A stretch of 64,000 bases of DNA from the NCBI RefSeq assembly GCF_002970935.1, contig NZ_CP027194.1, positions 1,116,001-1,180,000 of the forward strand, in the 5' to 3' direction. The position numbers and the translations under genes are program-made. This stretch comes from Lactobacillus sp. CBA3606 (GTDB taxonomy: Bacteria > Bacillota > Bacilli > Lactobacillales > Lactobacillaceae). Below, in pieces: positions 41,115 through 49,165 of the stretch. Positions within the stretch are counted from its first letter, which is position 1. Every line of letters begins with the position of its first letter. The notes beneath the pieces were generated by a model. The model was not told where the DNA came from. It did no database searches and saw nothing but the letters and a program-made list of their open reading frames with translations.

Positions 41115-41792
41115 TTAAAATAAATTCAATAAGCCAATCACAATTGGTGGCACAATCAGTGCTGGTAGCAGATTCAGCGTATTAATTTTTTTAATATTTA
41201 ACAACCCTAATCCTGACCCCAAAATTAAAATTCCCCCGACAATTGTAATTTCATTCAGCATGACCGTACTCAACGCGCCTTTTAACACCAACGCCAGTAC
41301 ATACAATGAGCCTTGCCAGGCAAATAACACGCCCGCCGCAATGGCAATGCCAAAACCAAAAGTCGAAGCCAACACAATTGAGGTAATGCCATCTAAAATC
41401 CCGTTCGTAAACAAAAACGTATAGTCATGTTTCAAAGCGGCTTCAATCGGACCAAGAATTGATAACGACCCAATACAATAAAGTAAAATGGCTGTCGCCA
41501 GGCCCTCCGCTAAGTTACCGCCAGAAAAGCGTCCCACTAACCGGTTAAAGTGCCCTTGTAAATCGAGTGCCTGACCAACTAAGCCCCCAACAGCTAAACT
41601 CACAATGAATAAAACCGGGTACTTACTTTGTGGCATCCGTTGCACAACCGCATTAATCCCAATCAACATGGCCGCTAAGCCCAGCGCTTGCATCAAAATA
41701 TCATGATACGCCGGCTTAATCCCACGTTTGAAAAGACTTCCCACCAAACAACCAATGAGAATCATACTAACATTAAAAATGGTTCCAATCAT
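41115..41792 (-). CDS. DUF554 family membrane protein
   Basis: 225 residues with about six or seven hydrophobic segments. The start IGTIFNVSMILIGCLVGSL and the FTNGILDGITSIVLAS block are typical of DUF554 proteins, thought to be transporters without a known substrate. GGAGTG precedes the ATG. It lies 33 bp after the YagU-like gene and is probably co-transcribed with it. Confidence 0.88.
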   Translation of the reverse strand: MIGTIFNVSMILIGCLVGSLFKRGIKPAYHDILMQALGLAAMLIGINAVVQRMPQSKYPVLFIVSLAVGGLVGQALDLQGHFNRLVGRFSGGNLAEGLATAILLYCIGSLSILGPIEAALKHDYTFLFTNGILDGITSIVLASTFGFGIAIAAGVLFAWQGSLYVLALVLKGALSTVMLNEITIVGGILILGSGLGLLNIKKINTLNLLPALIVPPIVIGLLNLF

Positions 41793-41825
41793 GACGATTC
41801 ACTCCAAGGTTGTTTTTTAACAAAA

Positions 41826-42329
41826 TTATGACCGCTTCGTTAAGCGATCATAGACCGTCGCACTCACCCAATCAGCCGTCCACATCCACAAAACATGGCC
41901 AATCGCTTCTGACAAGTGCTCTTCAACTGGCTGGTCTTTTGCGGCTGGTACTGTTCCTAAAGCTGGTAAAATCAAATGGTGAAAAGCGGTCCAAACCCCT
42001 AAACCATACAGGGCACTACTACCAGCTTGGGCCTTAGGATGTTGCCGCGCCCACAGACTGTATGCCACTGCAAATGTTGTCGAAAACCCAAAATGCATGA
42101 CATAACTGACACCAGGTAATTGGTGACCAGCATACGTATAAGTCGCATGCGTGATGCTGGCGGGTACCCCTACTTGTTGTAATAACCGTTGCGGTGGATT
42201 GGTTTGATCACGCGCCGCAGTTCGGGGTGGTAACACATTTTCCCAACCCAACTTTACTAATCCAGAAATCACACCACCAGTAATTCCAGCAACCATCGCT
42301 GCTTGGTGATTAAAACCTTTTTTTGTCAT
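41826..42329 (-). CDS. YagU / DUF1440 family membrane protein
   Basis: 167 residues. GITGGVISGLVKLGWENVLPPR at the N-terminus and the EHLSEAIGHVLWMW block near the end are YagU (DUF1440) hallmarks; three or four membrane segments are seen. E. coli YagU was linked to acid resistance, but function is unproven. It is upstream of the DUF554 gene. Confidence 0.85.
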   Translation of the reverse strand: MTKKGFNHQAAMVAGITGGVISGLVKLGWENVLPPRTAARDQTNPPQRLLQQVGVPASITHATYTYAGHQLPGVSYVMHFGFSTTFAVAYSLWARQHPKAQAGSSALYGLGVWTAFHHLILPALGTVPAAKDQPVEEHLSEAIGHVLWMWTADWVSATVYDRLTKRS

Positions 42330-42498
42330 TTCAAGAACCTACCTCTCTATTGAATAGTTTCATCATACCAGCCTTTTAACGAGAATCGTACTTATTTATC
42401 TAATTTCAATCAGCAAAAATCTTGCGCTAATTCGCAATCAATGCTAATATTTGGTTATTCGCTTATCACTTGATAAACAAAAAGGAGGGCATTATGAA

Positions 42499-43566
42499 AT
42501 GTATTTAGGTCTAAAAGAAATGCAGCACGACAAATTACGTTATGCGTTACTCAGTGGCGTGCTCTTATTAATCGCACTCGTTGTTTTCATGTTAGCCGGC
42601 TTAGCAAATGGCCTTTCTAACGGGAACCGCCAAGCTATTGATACTTGGCAAGCGACGGATGTTTACTTAAATAAGAATGCCAATCAGACACTGTCTGCCT
42701 CACAACTCACACTGGCGGATCAAAAACACGTGCAAGGAAAATCAGTGGCGCCATTAGCGACATTATCGGGCACTTTACGAACAACCAATAATCAGCTAAA
42801 AACAACCACCAGTGTCTTAGCCACTAATCGACACAGCTTTTTAATGCCAAAATTAGTTAGTGGTCATCATATTACTGGCAAACGTCAACTATTGATTTCA
42901 GCAGATCTAAAAACAGCTGGCTTTAAACTCGGACAAAAAGTGCGCTTGGGGACAACTAAACGCACCGTCACCATTGTCGGGACTTACGCCCCTAGCACCT
43001 ATATGATTGCTCCCACAGTATATACCGATATTGCCACCTTGAACTATTTACAAAAAGCGCCCATCACTAGCGGTAACCAACAGACCGTGAATGGCTTCAT
43101 CGCTAAAAAGGGCAACTTTAAAACGACGACGCACGGCAATCTCCAACATCTTACGATGGCCACTTTTATTAATAAATTACCTGGTTATAGTGCCGAACAG
43201 TTGACGTTAAATACCATGATTTACTTCTTATTTGTGATTGCCTTAGCCATTATCGGCATCTTTATGTTTGTCCTAACCCTACAAAAGCAAGCCCTCTTTG
43301 GGGTTTTAAAGATTCAAGGAATCGGCTCCAAACATATTTTAGCAACCTTATTAACGCAAAGTATCGTCATGGCGCTAATCGGGATTGTCGTTGGCCTCGG
43401 GATTACCGTTGGCCTGGCTCAAATTATGCCGGCTGGATTACCCTTTGTGATTAACTGGTTACAATTTAGTGGTTATAGCTTAGCCTTACTCGCCGCCGCC
43501 ATCATTGGTGCGCTATTATCATGGCGAACCGTTGCTAAAATTGACCCAGCCGTCGCCATTGGATAG
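42499..43566 (+). CDS. ABC transporter permease, FtsX/HrtB-like
   Basis: 355 residues. One membrane segment after LGLKEMQHDKLRYALLS, a large outward domain (about 45-245), then three segments at the C-terminus: the MacB/FtsX layout. The first 50 residues closely resemble HrtB, the haem or toxic-compound efflux permease of lactic acid bacteria. The frame opens at a TTG (42451), but GGAGGG at 42484-42489 points to the ATG at 42499. It pairs with the ATPase gene 12 bp downstream. Substrate is inferred from likeness only. Confidence 0.87.
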   Translation: MYLGLKEMQHDKLRYALLSGVLLLIALVVFMLAGLANGLSNGNRQAIDTWQATDVYLNKNANQTLSASQLTLADQKHVQGKSVAPLATLSGTLRTTNNQLKTTTSVLATNRHSFLMPKLVSGHHITGKRQLLISADLKTAGFKLGQKVRLGTTKRTVTIVGTYAPSTYMIAPTVYTDIATLNYLQKAPITSGNQQTVNGFIAKKGNFKTTTHGNLQHLTMATFINKLPGYSAEQLTLNTMIYFLFVIALAIIGIFMFVLTLQKQALFGVLKIQGIGSKHILATLLTQSIVMALIGIVVGLGITVGLAQIMPAGLPFVINWLQFSGYSLALLAAAIIGALLSWRTVAKIDPAVAIG

Positions 43567-43578
43567 GAGGAACGAACC

Positions 43579-44253
43579 ATGTCACAACCCATTTTACAAT
43601 TACAACAAATCACTAAACAATTTGGTCAGGGTCATACCGCCATTACAGCGCTCAAAGACGCTAATTTTGAAGTTAATGCCGGTCAATTCGTTGCCATTAT
43701 CGGCCCATCTGGTTCTGGCAAAAGCACCTTTTTAACCATTGCCGCCGGACTCCAAACCCCGACTAACGGCCATGTTATCTTAAATGGCACCGAACTGGCC
43801 TCCCAATCTGAAAAACAACGGTTAGCTTATCGTTTTGACGAGATTGGCTTCATTTTGCAAAGTTCCAATTTGATTCCTTTTTTAACTGTCACTGAACAAC
43901 TAAAACTCGTCGACAAAATGGCTAAGCGACCGTTCCAAAAACAACGGGCCACTGCCCTATTAGCAGAATTAGCATTAAGCGAGGTCGCCAAAGCCTACCC
44001 CAATGAATTATCCGGTGGTGAACGACAACGGGTCGCCATTGTCCGGGCTCTTTATAATGATCCCAGTGTTATCTTAGCCGATGAACCCACGGCCAGCTTA
44101 GATACACCACGGTCAATTGATGTGGTCCAACGATTAGCCAAAGAAGCCCATCAGCATCAAAAAGCGATTGTCATGGTAACTCATGACCAACGCCTGATTA
44201 AGGATTGCGACGTCGTCTATAAAATCGAAGATGGTTTGATGACCCGTCAATAA
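43579..44253 (+). CDS. ABC transporter ATP-binding protein, HrtA/LolD-like
   Basis: 224 residues, a complete ATPase: Walker A GPSGSGKST, Q-loop FILQSSN, signature LSGGERQRV, Walker B VILADEP, and switch MVTHD. This size and the MacB-type subfamily fit export of haem, antimicrobial peptides or lipids with the neighbouring permease. AGGAGG before the ATG and the 12-bp spacing show a two-gene operon. Confidence 0.93.
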   Translation: MSQPILQLQQITKQFGQGHTAITALKDANFEVNAGQFVAIIGPSGSGKSTFLTIAAGLQTPTNGHVILNGTELASQSEKQRLAYRFDEIGFILQSSNLIPFLTVTEQLKLVDKMAKRPFQKQRATALLAELALSEVAKAYPNELSGGERQRVAIVRALYNDPSVILADEPTASLDTPRSIDVVQRLAKEAHQHQKAIVMVTHDQRLIKDCDVVYKIEDGLMTRQ

Positions 44254-44268
44254 CAAAACGAGAGACCA

Positions 44269-44305
44269 AAAAAAGTCACTGCAAGTCGTTGCGGTGACTT
44301 TTTTG
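44269..44305. terminator. Bidirectional intrinsic terminator
   Basis: AAAAAAGTCAC and GTGACTTTTTT arms between the ABC ATPase gene and the convergent S-component gene. Confidence 0.85.
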
Positions 44306-44336
44306 CATCGATCATCAAATGACCAAAACGAAGTGC

Positions 44337-44888
44337 TTAATTTGCCTGTGGTAACCGATAATGTAGTGCTTGATAGACGAGTGCTACGATGTAAACCGTT
44401 AAAAAACGATCTAAATAATCAGTACTAATTTGTATTAAAAAGACCGCCAATGGTTTACTTAGTCCGGTTCCTAACAATAGTTGCACCAACAAACTTGAAC
44501 CGGACGATGTAATTCCATGAAATAGAATCACCGTGATACCAGTACTGAGCAACGTTCCTGGTAATGAAATCGCTAACGCTAACCACCAATTATGCCGAAA
44601 CTGATTGGGTTTAATCCGCCGATAAAGGGCACCGGCAACCAAACCCGTTAACAATTGTACCGGCAGAAAGAACAACGCATATAAATCCGTCGTGGTGCCA
44701 ACAATCACGCCAGTTGCGCCCCCTACTAGCATCCCACCGAGTGGGCCAAAAACAGCTGCCGCTAAGACGGTCCCAATCGAATCTAAATAAATCGGTAATT
44801 TCAACATTAATGCCAGGTTACTGCCGACAATATTTAAGGCAATCAGTAACGCTAATAAAGCTAGGGTCTTGGGCTTTAACTTTTTCAT
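44337..44888 (-). CDS. ECF S component, candidate queuosine/precursor importer (QrtT-like)
   Basis: 183 residues with about six hydrophobic segments. YLDSIGTVLAAAVFGPLGGML and the following GGATGVIVGTTTD are typical of one S-component group. The start overlaps the nucleoside hydrolase stop as ATGA, so the two are translationally coupled behind a preQ1-I-like riboswitch. In other Firmicutes, as I recall, the S component QrtT occurs with a queuosine nucleoside hydrolase. It would capture queuosine, queuine or preQ1 and use the shared EcfAA'T module. An in-frame start at 44972 lies inside the upstream gene and is not used. Confidence 0.82.
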   Translation of the reverse strand: MKKLKPKTLALLALLIALNIVGSNLALMLKLPIYLDSIGTVLAAAVFGPLGGMLVGGATGVIVGTTTDLYALFFLPVQLLTGLVAGALYRRIKPNQFRHNWWLALAISLPGTLLSTGITVILFHGITSSGSSLLVQLLLGTGLSKPLAVFLIQISTDYLDRFLTVYIVALVYQALHYRLPQAN

Positions 44889-45874
44889 GCGCCCACCACC
44901 TTTAATTGGTGCAAGGTCGCTGATAAGTCCGGTTCCGTTGCGCCAGCAACTCGTGTTAAGAATAAACGCCAAAAAGCAGCGACATCGACGTGTGTCTCAA
45001 CCAAGCTGTTATGTGGTCGCTGCCAAAATTCATGGTCATCGACAATTGATTGCCCCCGGGCCACGTCATCGGTGGCAACCACCGCCGTATATGCTGAAAA
45101 ACCGGTTAAGATTGTCGGCTCAAGCATTACAGCCACCGCTAGCGGATCATTAATGACACACCCGATGACCCGTTCTTGTTGCCAATGAAAATCAAAATAA
45201 AAACGCGTAATTTTTTTAATAAACTGTCCCATCACTGGATTAATCGCTTGGATATATTCTAGCAAGCTCGGCGTCAACACAATCTGGCGCGTCACATCTA
45301 AACCAACCATCTGAATTGGGACTGGTAACTGGTCAAAAACCAGTTGAGCTGCATCCGGATCACACCAGAAGTTATACTCGGCCACCGGCGAACAATTCCC
45401 ATGACTACGGTAATTACCACCCATTAACGTAAACTGGGCAACCTGCTTAAAGACCGCTGGTTGCTGTTGTAAGACTTGAGCGATGTTGGTCAGTGGTCCC
45501 AATGCCAAGATTGACGTCGTCGGCGCCGCAGTTAACGTTGCGATGATAAATGCCACCGCATCAGTACCCACCGTCACCGTTGTAATCGCTGGCAATTGAC
45601 TATTACCTAACCCATCATCCCCATGCGTATCTTGAGCACTCGTATAAGGCACCCGCAACGGGGCTTTCGCACCAACGTGGACAGGAATATCCAAGCGTCC
45701 CGCTAATGCTAAGACTTTTAATACATTTTGTGCGCCCAACTCAGCGGGGACATTCCCACTGACAGTAGTAATTCCAACCACCTTTAGTTCTGGCGATTTT
45801 AACGCCAATAACAAGGCCAAACTATCATCAATGCCGGGATCACAGTCGATGATTACTGATTTTATTGCATCCAT
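44885..45874 (-). CDS. Nucleoside hydrolase, candidate queuosine hydrolase (QueK-like)
   Basis: 329 residues of the inosine-uridine nucleoside hydrolase fold. The calcium site DCDPGIDDSLAL is at the N-terminus, with VGITTVSGN, the ALGPLTNIA helix, and LMGGNY. It hydrolyses an N-ribosyl bond in the cytoplasm. The preQ1-I-like riboswitch and the coupled ECF S component suggest that the substrate is queuosine, releasing queuine, as for QueK of Clostridioides difficile. GGAGGTAGG supports the ATG at 45874 rather than 45895. Confidence 0.88.
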   Translation of the reverse strand: MDAIKSVIIDCDPGIDDSLALLLALKSPELKVVGITTVSGNVPAELGAQNVLKVLALAGRLDIPVHVGAKAPLRVPYTSAQDTHGDDGLGNSQLPAITTVTVGTDAVAFIIATLTAAPTTSILALGPLTNIAQVLQQQPAVFKQVAQFTLMGGNYRSHGNCSPVAEYNFWCDPDAAQLVFDQLPVPIQMVGLDVTRQIVLTPSLLEYIQAINPVMGQFIKKITRFYFDFHWQQERVIGCVINDPLAVAVMLEPTILTGFSAYTAVVATDDVARGQSIVDDHEFWQRPHNSLVETHVDVAAFWRLFLTRVAGATEPDLSATLHQLKVVGA

Positions 45875-45900
45875 TTTCCTACCTCCGATTAACATGAAGT

Positions 45901-45936
45901 TCTTGGTTTTTTATCCTGGGAAGTTTACGAACCAGG
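45901..45936 (-). promoter_or_regulatory. preQ1-I riboswitch (predicted)
   Basis: On the minus strand: stem CCTGG, loop TTCGTAAACTTC, stem CCAGG, then the A-rich tail ATAAAAAACCAAG. This matches the class I preQ1 aptamer (in B. subtilis queC: GAGG, TTCTAGCTACA, CCTC, ATAAAAAACTAA). The tail ends about 15 nt before GGAGG, so translational control is likely; no terminator is seen. A second hairpin (CAGTGG..CCACTG) lies just upstream in the leader. Confidence 0.8.
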
Positions 45937-45984
45937 CCAGTGGCCGCCATGTTAGGCACCACTGATTGCATAAATGCACTTCTA

Positions 45985-45990
45985 AGTATA
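45985..45990 (-). promoter_or_regulatory. -10 element of the nucleoside hydrolase operon
   Basis: TATACT on the minus strand. Transcription would start near 45978, giving a leader of about 104 nt that contains the riboswitch. The -35 is weak. Confidence 0.5.
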
Positions 45991-46176
45991 CGGGATACGG
46001 ACTGAAAAAAGAATCACTTTTCACGACTACCACCGACATTGGGCTTAATTTTGACACCAGTTGCTGGAATTCAAAAAAATTAACCCATTTTAAACTTAAC
46101 TAATTAACTTGGACTGCTGAACCGTCAATTCAAGTCAATCTTTAAACTTAATTGGGGTTTCTTGGATTATTTTGGT

Positions 46177-46238
46177 AAAAAAAGCGTTAATTAGTTCGCC
46201 ATTCCAACATTCATGGTTAACTAATTAACGCTTTTTTT
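46177..46238. terminator. Bidirectional terminator without an obvious client gene
   Basis: Perfect 20-bp arms (46177-46196 and 46219-46238), both bordered by seven-base A/T runs. It lies in a 480-bp non-coding gap between the divergent nucleoside hydrolase and RibD-like genes, so no coding transcript clearly needs it. An unrecognised small RNA is possible. Confidence 0.8.
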
Positions 46239-46352
46239 CGGCGATTTGCCTGTTCTGCCACCATCACCCCACGTTTTTCCGGATTTGTTGCTTAGTTAGC
46301 AGATAAAACATGTTACAATATGGTTACAAAACTAAAAGTAGGTGTCCAATTT

Positions 46353-46889
46353 ATGCGCAAAGTTCAATTTTATGGCGCCGTTTCGATGGATGGTTATCTA
46401 GCCACCAAAGACAACCGGCTCGATTGGTTGTTCAAGACTACTGGCGCCGAGGACGCGCCCACCGCTGAGTTCATGCAACAAGTCGATACCGCTATCATGG
46501 GGCGGCACACTTATGATTATACGATGGAACAGACCACCGATCAGCTCATTAATCCTTACAATCCGTTAACTCAAAACATTGTCATGACGTCAAACCCACA
46601 TCCGGGCGATGACCGGACCACGTTCACCAATACCGATGTCACGACTTTAGTCGACCAATTACGACAAGCCGATGGCGCCAATATTTGGATTGTCGGTGGT
46701 GCGGGCGTCTTGATGCCTTTATTGACCGCCAATTTAGTTGACGATCTATTCATCCAAATTGCGCCCGTTTTACTAGGGACAGGAATTACACTATTCACAC
46801 CAACTAGCGACTATCACCAACGATTTGAACTTGTTGCGACTAATCAATATGGTCAATTAGCAGAAGTTCATTATCGCCGCTTATCTTAA
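46353..46889 (+). CDS. Dihydrofolate reductase / RibD-C family protein
   Basis: 178 residues. VQFYGAVSMDGYLATKDNRL, MGRHTYDY and NIWIVGGAGVLMPLL are the RibD C-terminal (YyaP/YwjB-like) reductase motifs, using NADPH. It is not the housekeeping FolA. The frame could start at 46320, but the -10 TACAAT occupies 46314-46319, so transcription begins after that ATG; the ATG at 46353 behind TAGGTG is the start. Substrate unknown. Confidence 0.87.
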   Translation: MRKVQFYGAVSMDGYLATKDNRLDWLFKTTGAEDAPTAEFMQQVDTAIMGRHTYDYTMEQTTDQLINPYNPLTQNIVMTSNPHPGDDRTTFTNTDVTTLVDQLRQADGANIWIVGGAGVLMPLLTANLVDDLFIQIAPVLLGTGITLFTPTSDYHQRFELVATNQYGQLAEVHYRRLS

Positions 46890-46898
46890 TGGACAACA

Positions 46899-46945
46899 AA
46901 AAAAATTGCGCCAAGAATTTTATGAATTCTTGGCGCAATTTTTTA
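46899..46945. terminator. Bidirectional intrinsic terminator
   Basis: AAAAATTGCGCCAAGAATT and its complement around a short loop, with A/T runs on both sides, between convergent genes. Confidence 0.88.
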
Positions 46946-46949
46946 TAAC

Positions 46950-48122
46950 CTATACTTTATCTAACTGGGCTTGATGATGAATTGATTGTCGCAATAATAA
47001 CGGTGCAATCAGCGTCGTTAAAATAATGGCCGTGATTACCGCCGAATAACGATCGGCTGATAATAACTTACCTTGATACCCAATTTGAGCAATGATTAGG
47101 GCCATTTCACCACGTGAAACCATCCCGGCGCCAATCTCATAGCCACTGGTCCAACTAAAGCCCGCTATTTTAGCACCAATACCAGCCCCAAGTAACTTCG
47201 TGACCACCGCAGCGACTGTAATGACAACGATGAACCAAAAATCATTTGCGAATCCTTTAAAGGACATGTTCAACCCGATACTAACAAAGAATACGGGAAT
47301 AAATACGGCATTTCCAATGGGCTGAATATGTTCATCAATCACCGTGTGATAGTCGGTCTGTCCAACCGCAATACCAGCAAAGAATGCGCCAATAACCGCA
47401 CTCAAGCCAATAAAATCAGCAAAATAAGCTAACCCAAAGCAAATCACTAATGACATTAAAGTAACCGAAGTTGGCACTAACAACGCATCGCCAATCTTCA
47501 TCAGCCGTGGCACAATCCACTTCACCACCACATATAACCCCACAAAGAAGGCGGCTTGAATACCTAACGACAATCCTAAGTTCGTCGAACTACTACCGCT
47601 AGAGCCCACTTCACTACCGAATAGACTCACCATCAGGCTTAAAATCAAAACAGCCAAAACGTCATCAACTACCGCGGCGCCTAAAATCGTCGTCCCTTCC
47701 TTGCCATCTAAAGCATTGAGTTCCTTTAAAACTGCGACCGAAATTGACACTGAAGTTGCCGCAAAAGTTACGCCAAGAAACAAACTTTCAACACTGCCTA
47801 AGTGGAATAACTGACTACACCAGTCAATCACGCCCACTGGCAAAATCACGCCCAATACGGCCACTAATAAACTTGGCTTCCAATACTTTTTCAGTAACCC
47901 GAGATCACTCTCCAGTCCGGCCATAAACATCAAAATAATGACCCCAAGTTCGGCAAAATCCGTGATGAAACTGGTTGCTGAAACCCAGCCAAGTAACGCT
48001 GGCCCTAACACAATACCACTTAATAGTTGTCCAATAACGGCGGGTAACCCCATCCGTACACTCAAATGACCGGCAATCGCGGTCACAATTAAAATTAAAC
48101 TTAATGTTCCAATATAGCCCAT
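46950..48122 (-). CDS. CPA2-family monovalent cation:proton antiporter
   Basis: 390 residues with about twelve hydrophobic segments and no C-terminal TrkA-N domain. GLPAVIGQLLSGIVLGP, MAGLESDL and AVVDDVLAVLILS (paired acidic residues in the ion pathway) are CPA2/NapA-KefB hallmarks. It exchanges Na+ or K+ for protons across the membrane. AGGAGG fixes the ATG at 48122; an ATG at 48158 lies within the leader hairpin. A terminator-like hairpin directly before the ribosome binding site suggests attenuation. Confidence 0.9.
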   Translation of the reverse strand: MGYIGTLSLILIVTAIAGHLSVRMGLPAVIGQLLSGIVLGPALLGWVSATSFITDFAELGVIILMFMAGLESDLGLLKKYWKPSLLVAVLGVILPVGVIDWCSQLFHLGSVESLFLGVTFAATSVSISVAVLKELNALDGKEGTTILGAAVVDDVLAVLILSLMVSLFGSEVGSSGSSSTNLGLSLGIQAAFFVGLYVVVKWIVPRLMKIGDALLVPTSVTLMSLVICFGLAYFADFIGLSAVIGAFFAGIAVGQTDYHTVIDEHIQPIGNAVFIPVFFVSIGLNMSFKGFANDFWFIVVITVAAVVTKLLGAGIGAKIAGFSWTSGYEIGAGMVSRGEMALIIAQIGYQGKLLSADRYSAVITAIILTTLIAPLLLRQSIHHQAQLDKV

Positions 48123-48132
48123 AGTGCCTCCT

Positions 48133-48202
48133 AAAAAAAAGAACACACCAAGAAACAACTGCCCAACCCAAAAGCAGTTCGAATTCTTGAAGTGTTCTTC
48201 AA
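48133..48202 (-). promoter_or_regulatory. Leader attenuator of the antiporter gene
   Basis: On the minus strand a long imperfect hairpin (GAACACTTCAAGAA..TTCTTGGTGTGTTC) ends in eight T at 48133-48140, just before AGGAGG. An alternative 6-bp hairpin TTGAAG-AACA-CTTCAA (48187-48202) uses the same 5' arm and would prevent it. The transcript likely starts after an extended TGC-TATACT near 48230. The effector is unknown. Confidence 0.6.
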
Positions 48203-48417
48203 CCGAATGTAACTATTCAATGAAACTAAGTATAGCATATTTTCATGACCATCGTGGCGACCATTTCCTAATTAGTCAGTTTAGATGGGCAACTTAGCTT
48301 TCAAGCAAGCCGGCTTCAAGTTAATCACCTCGCGACGACCACAACGCTAAATATTTTATCCTAAGCTCACCAAAAAGACGCTATAATAGCACTATACCTC
48401 GGTAAAGGGATGATCAT

Positions 48418-49101
48418 GTGTCACACATTGTTGATTTTCGACAACGCTTTATTTTTCTCGTTTTTTCCATTTTATTAAACTCGGCCGCTAATGCGTTAAC
48501 GATTGCGACTAACTTGGGCAGCGCCGTTTGGACCGGTTCAAGTGTGAATCTGTCTGACTGGATTCACATTTCATTGGGCACCACCTTGCTCTTATACGGG
48601 CTCGCCGTCACCCTTTTAAACCAACTCATGCTTGGTCATTTTGATCAGCGCCGGTTTATTTCTAATCTACTTTATATTCTACCGTTTAGTTATCTAGTTG
48701 AATTCATTGGTTACTTTTGGCGTTGGTTAGGGGTGCCAAGTTTCGCTTGGCCACTGCGCCTAGTCCTTAATCTCTGTGGCTTATTAGGCGTTGCCATGGC
48801 CGTCTCTATCTATCAACGCTGCAACCTCATCCAACATCCCAATGATGACCTTTCTTATATTTTACGGTTTCGTTTCTTACATGGCTCCGCAATTATTGCC
48901 CAATGGACCAGTTATTTGCCGCCATTGACGATTACAGTGGTAGCCTTTTTAGCCACTGGTCAATTACGCGCAATCGGCATTGGGACGCTCTTTGCCCTAA
49001 CCGCTCAGGGCGCTATCATGGGCTGGTCTGATACGCACGTCTTCCCCGGTCTCAAACACCATGTGGACGTTCCCACGGCAACGCCCCATCATCCCGCCTA
49101 A
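48418..49101 (+). CDS. YczE/YitT-like membrane protein
   Basis: 227 residues with about five or six hydrophobic segments. RFIFLVFSILLNSAANALTIAT and the GSAVWTGSSVNLS block are typical of YczE/YyaS/YitT proteins, which lack a proven function. The start is GTG at 48418 with AAAGGGA upstream; an ATG 2 bp earlier is out of frame. A TATAAT precedes it. The C-terminus is a short His/Pro-rich tail. Confidence 0.82.
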   Translation: MSHIVDFRQRFIFLVFSILLNSAANALTIATNLGSAVWTGSSVNLSDWIHISLGTTLLLYGLAVTLLNQLMLGHFDQRRFISNLLYILPFSYLVEFIGYFWRWLGVPSFAWPLRLVLNLCGLLGVAMAVSIYQRCNLIQHPNDDLSYILRFRFLHGSAIIAQWTSYLPPLTITVVAFLATGQLRAIGIGTLFALTAQGAIMGWSDTHVFPGLKHHVDVPTATPHHPA

Positions 49102-49165
49102 CATTGACAAAATTAGCCGTTAACCGGGATAATGGATTTATTCTTAATTATTGGATGGCAATTAT

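Noticed and set aside
45937-45978. A purine or preQ1-II riboswitch in the same leader
   Set aside because: The conserved core of the purine riboswitch is absent and the layout does not fit class II; the class I preQ1 match at 45901-45936 is clear by itself.
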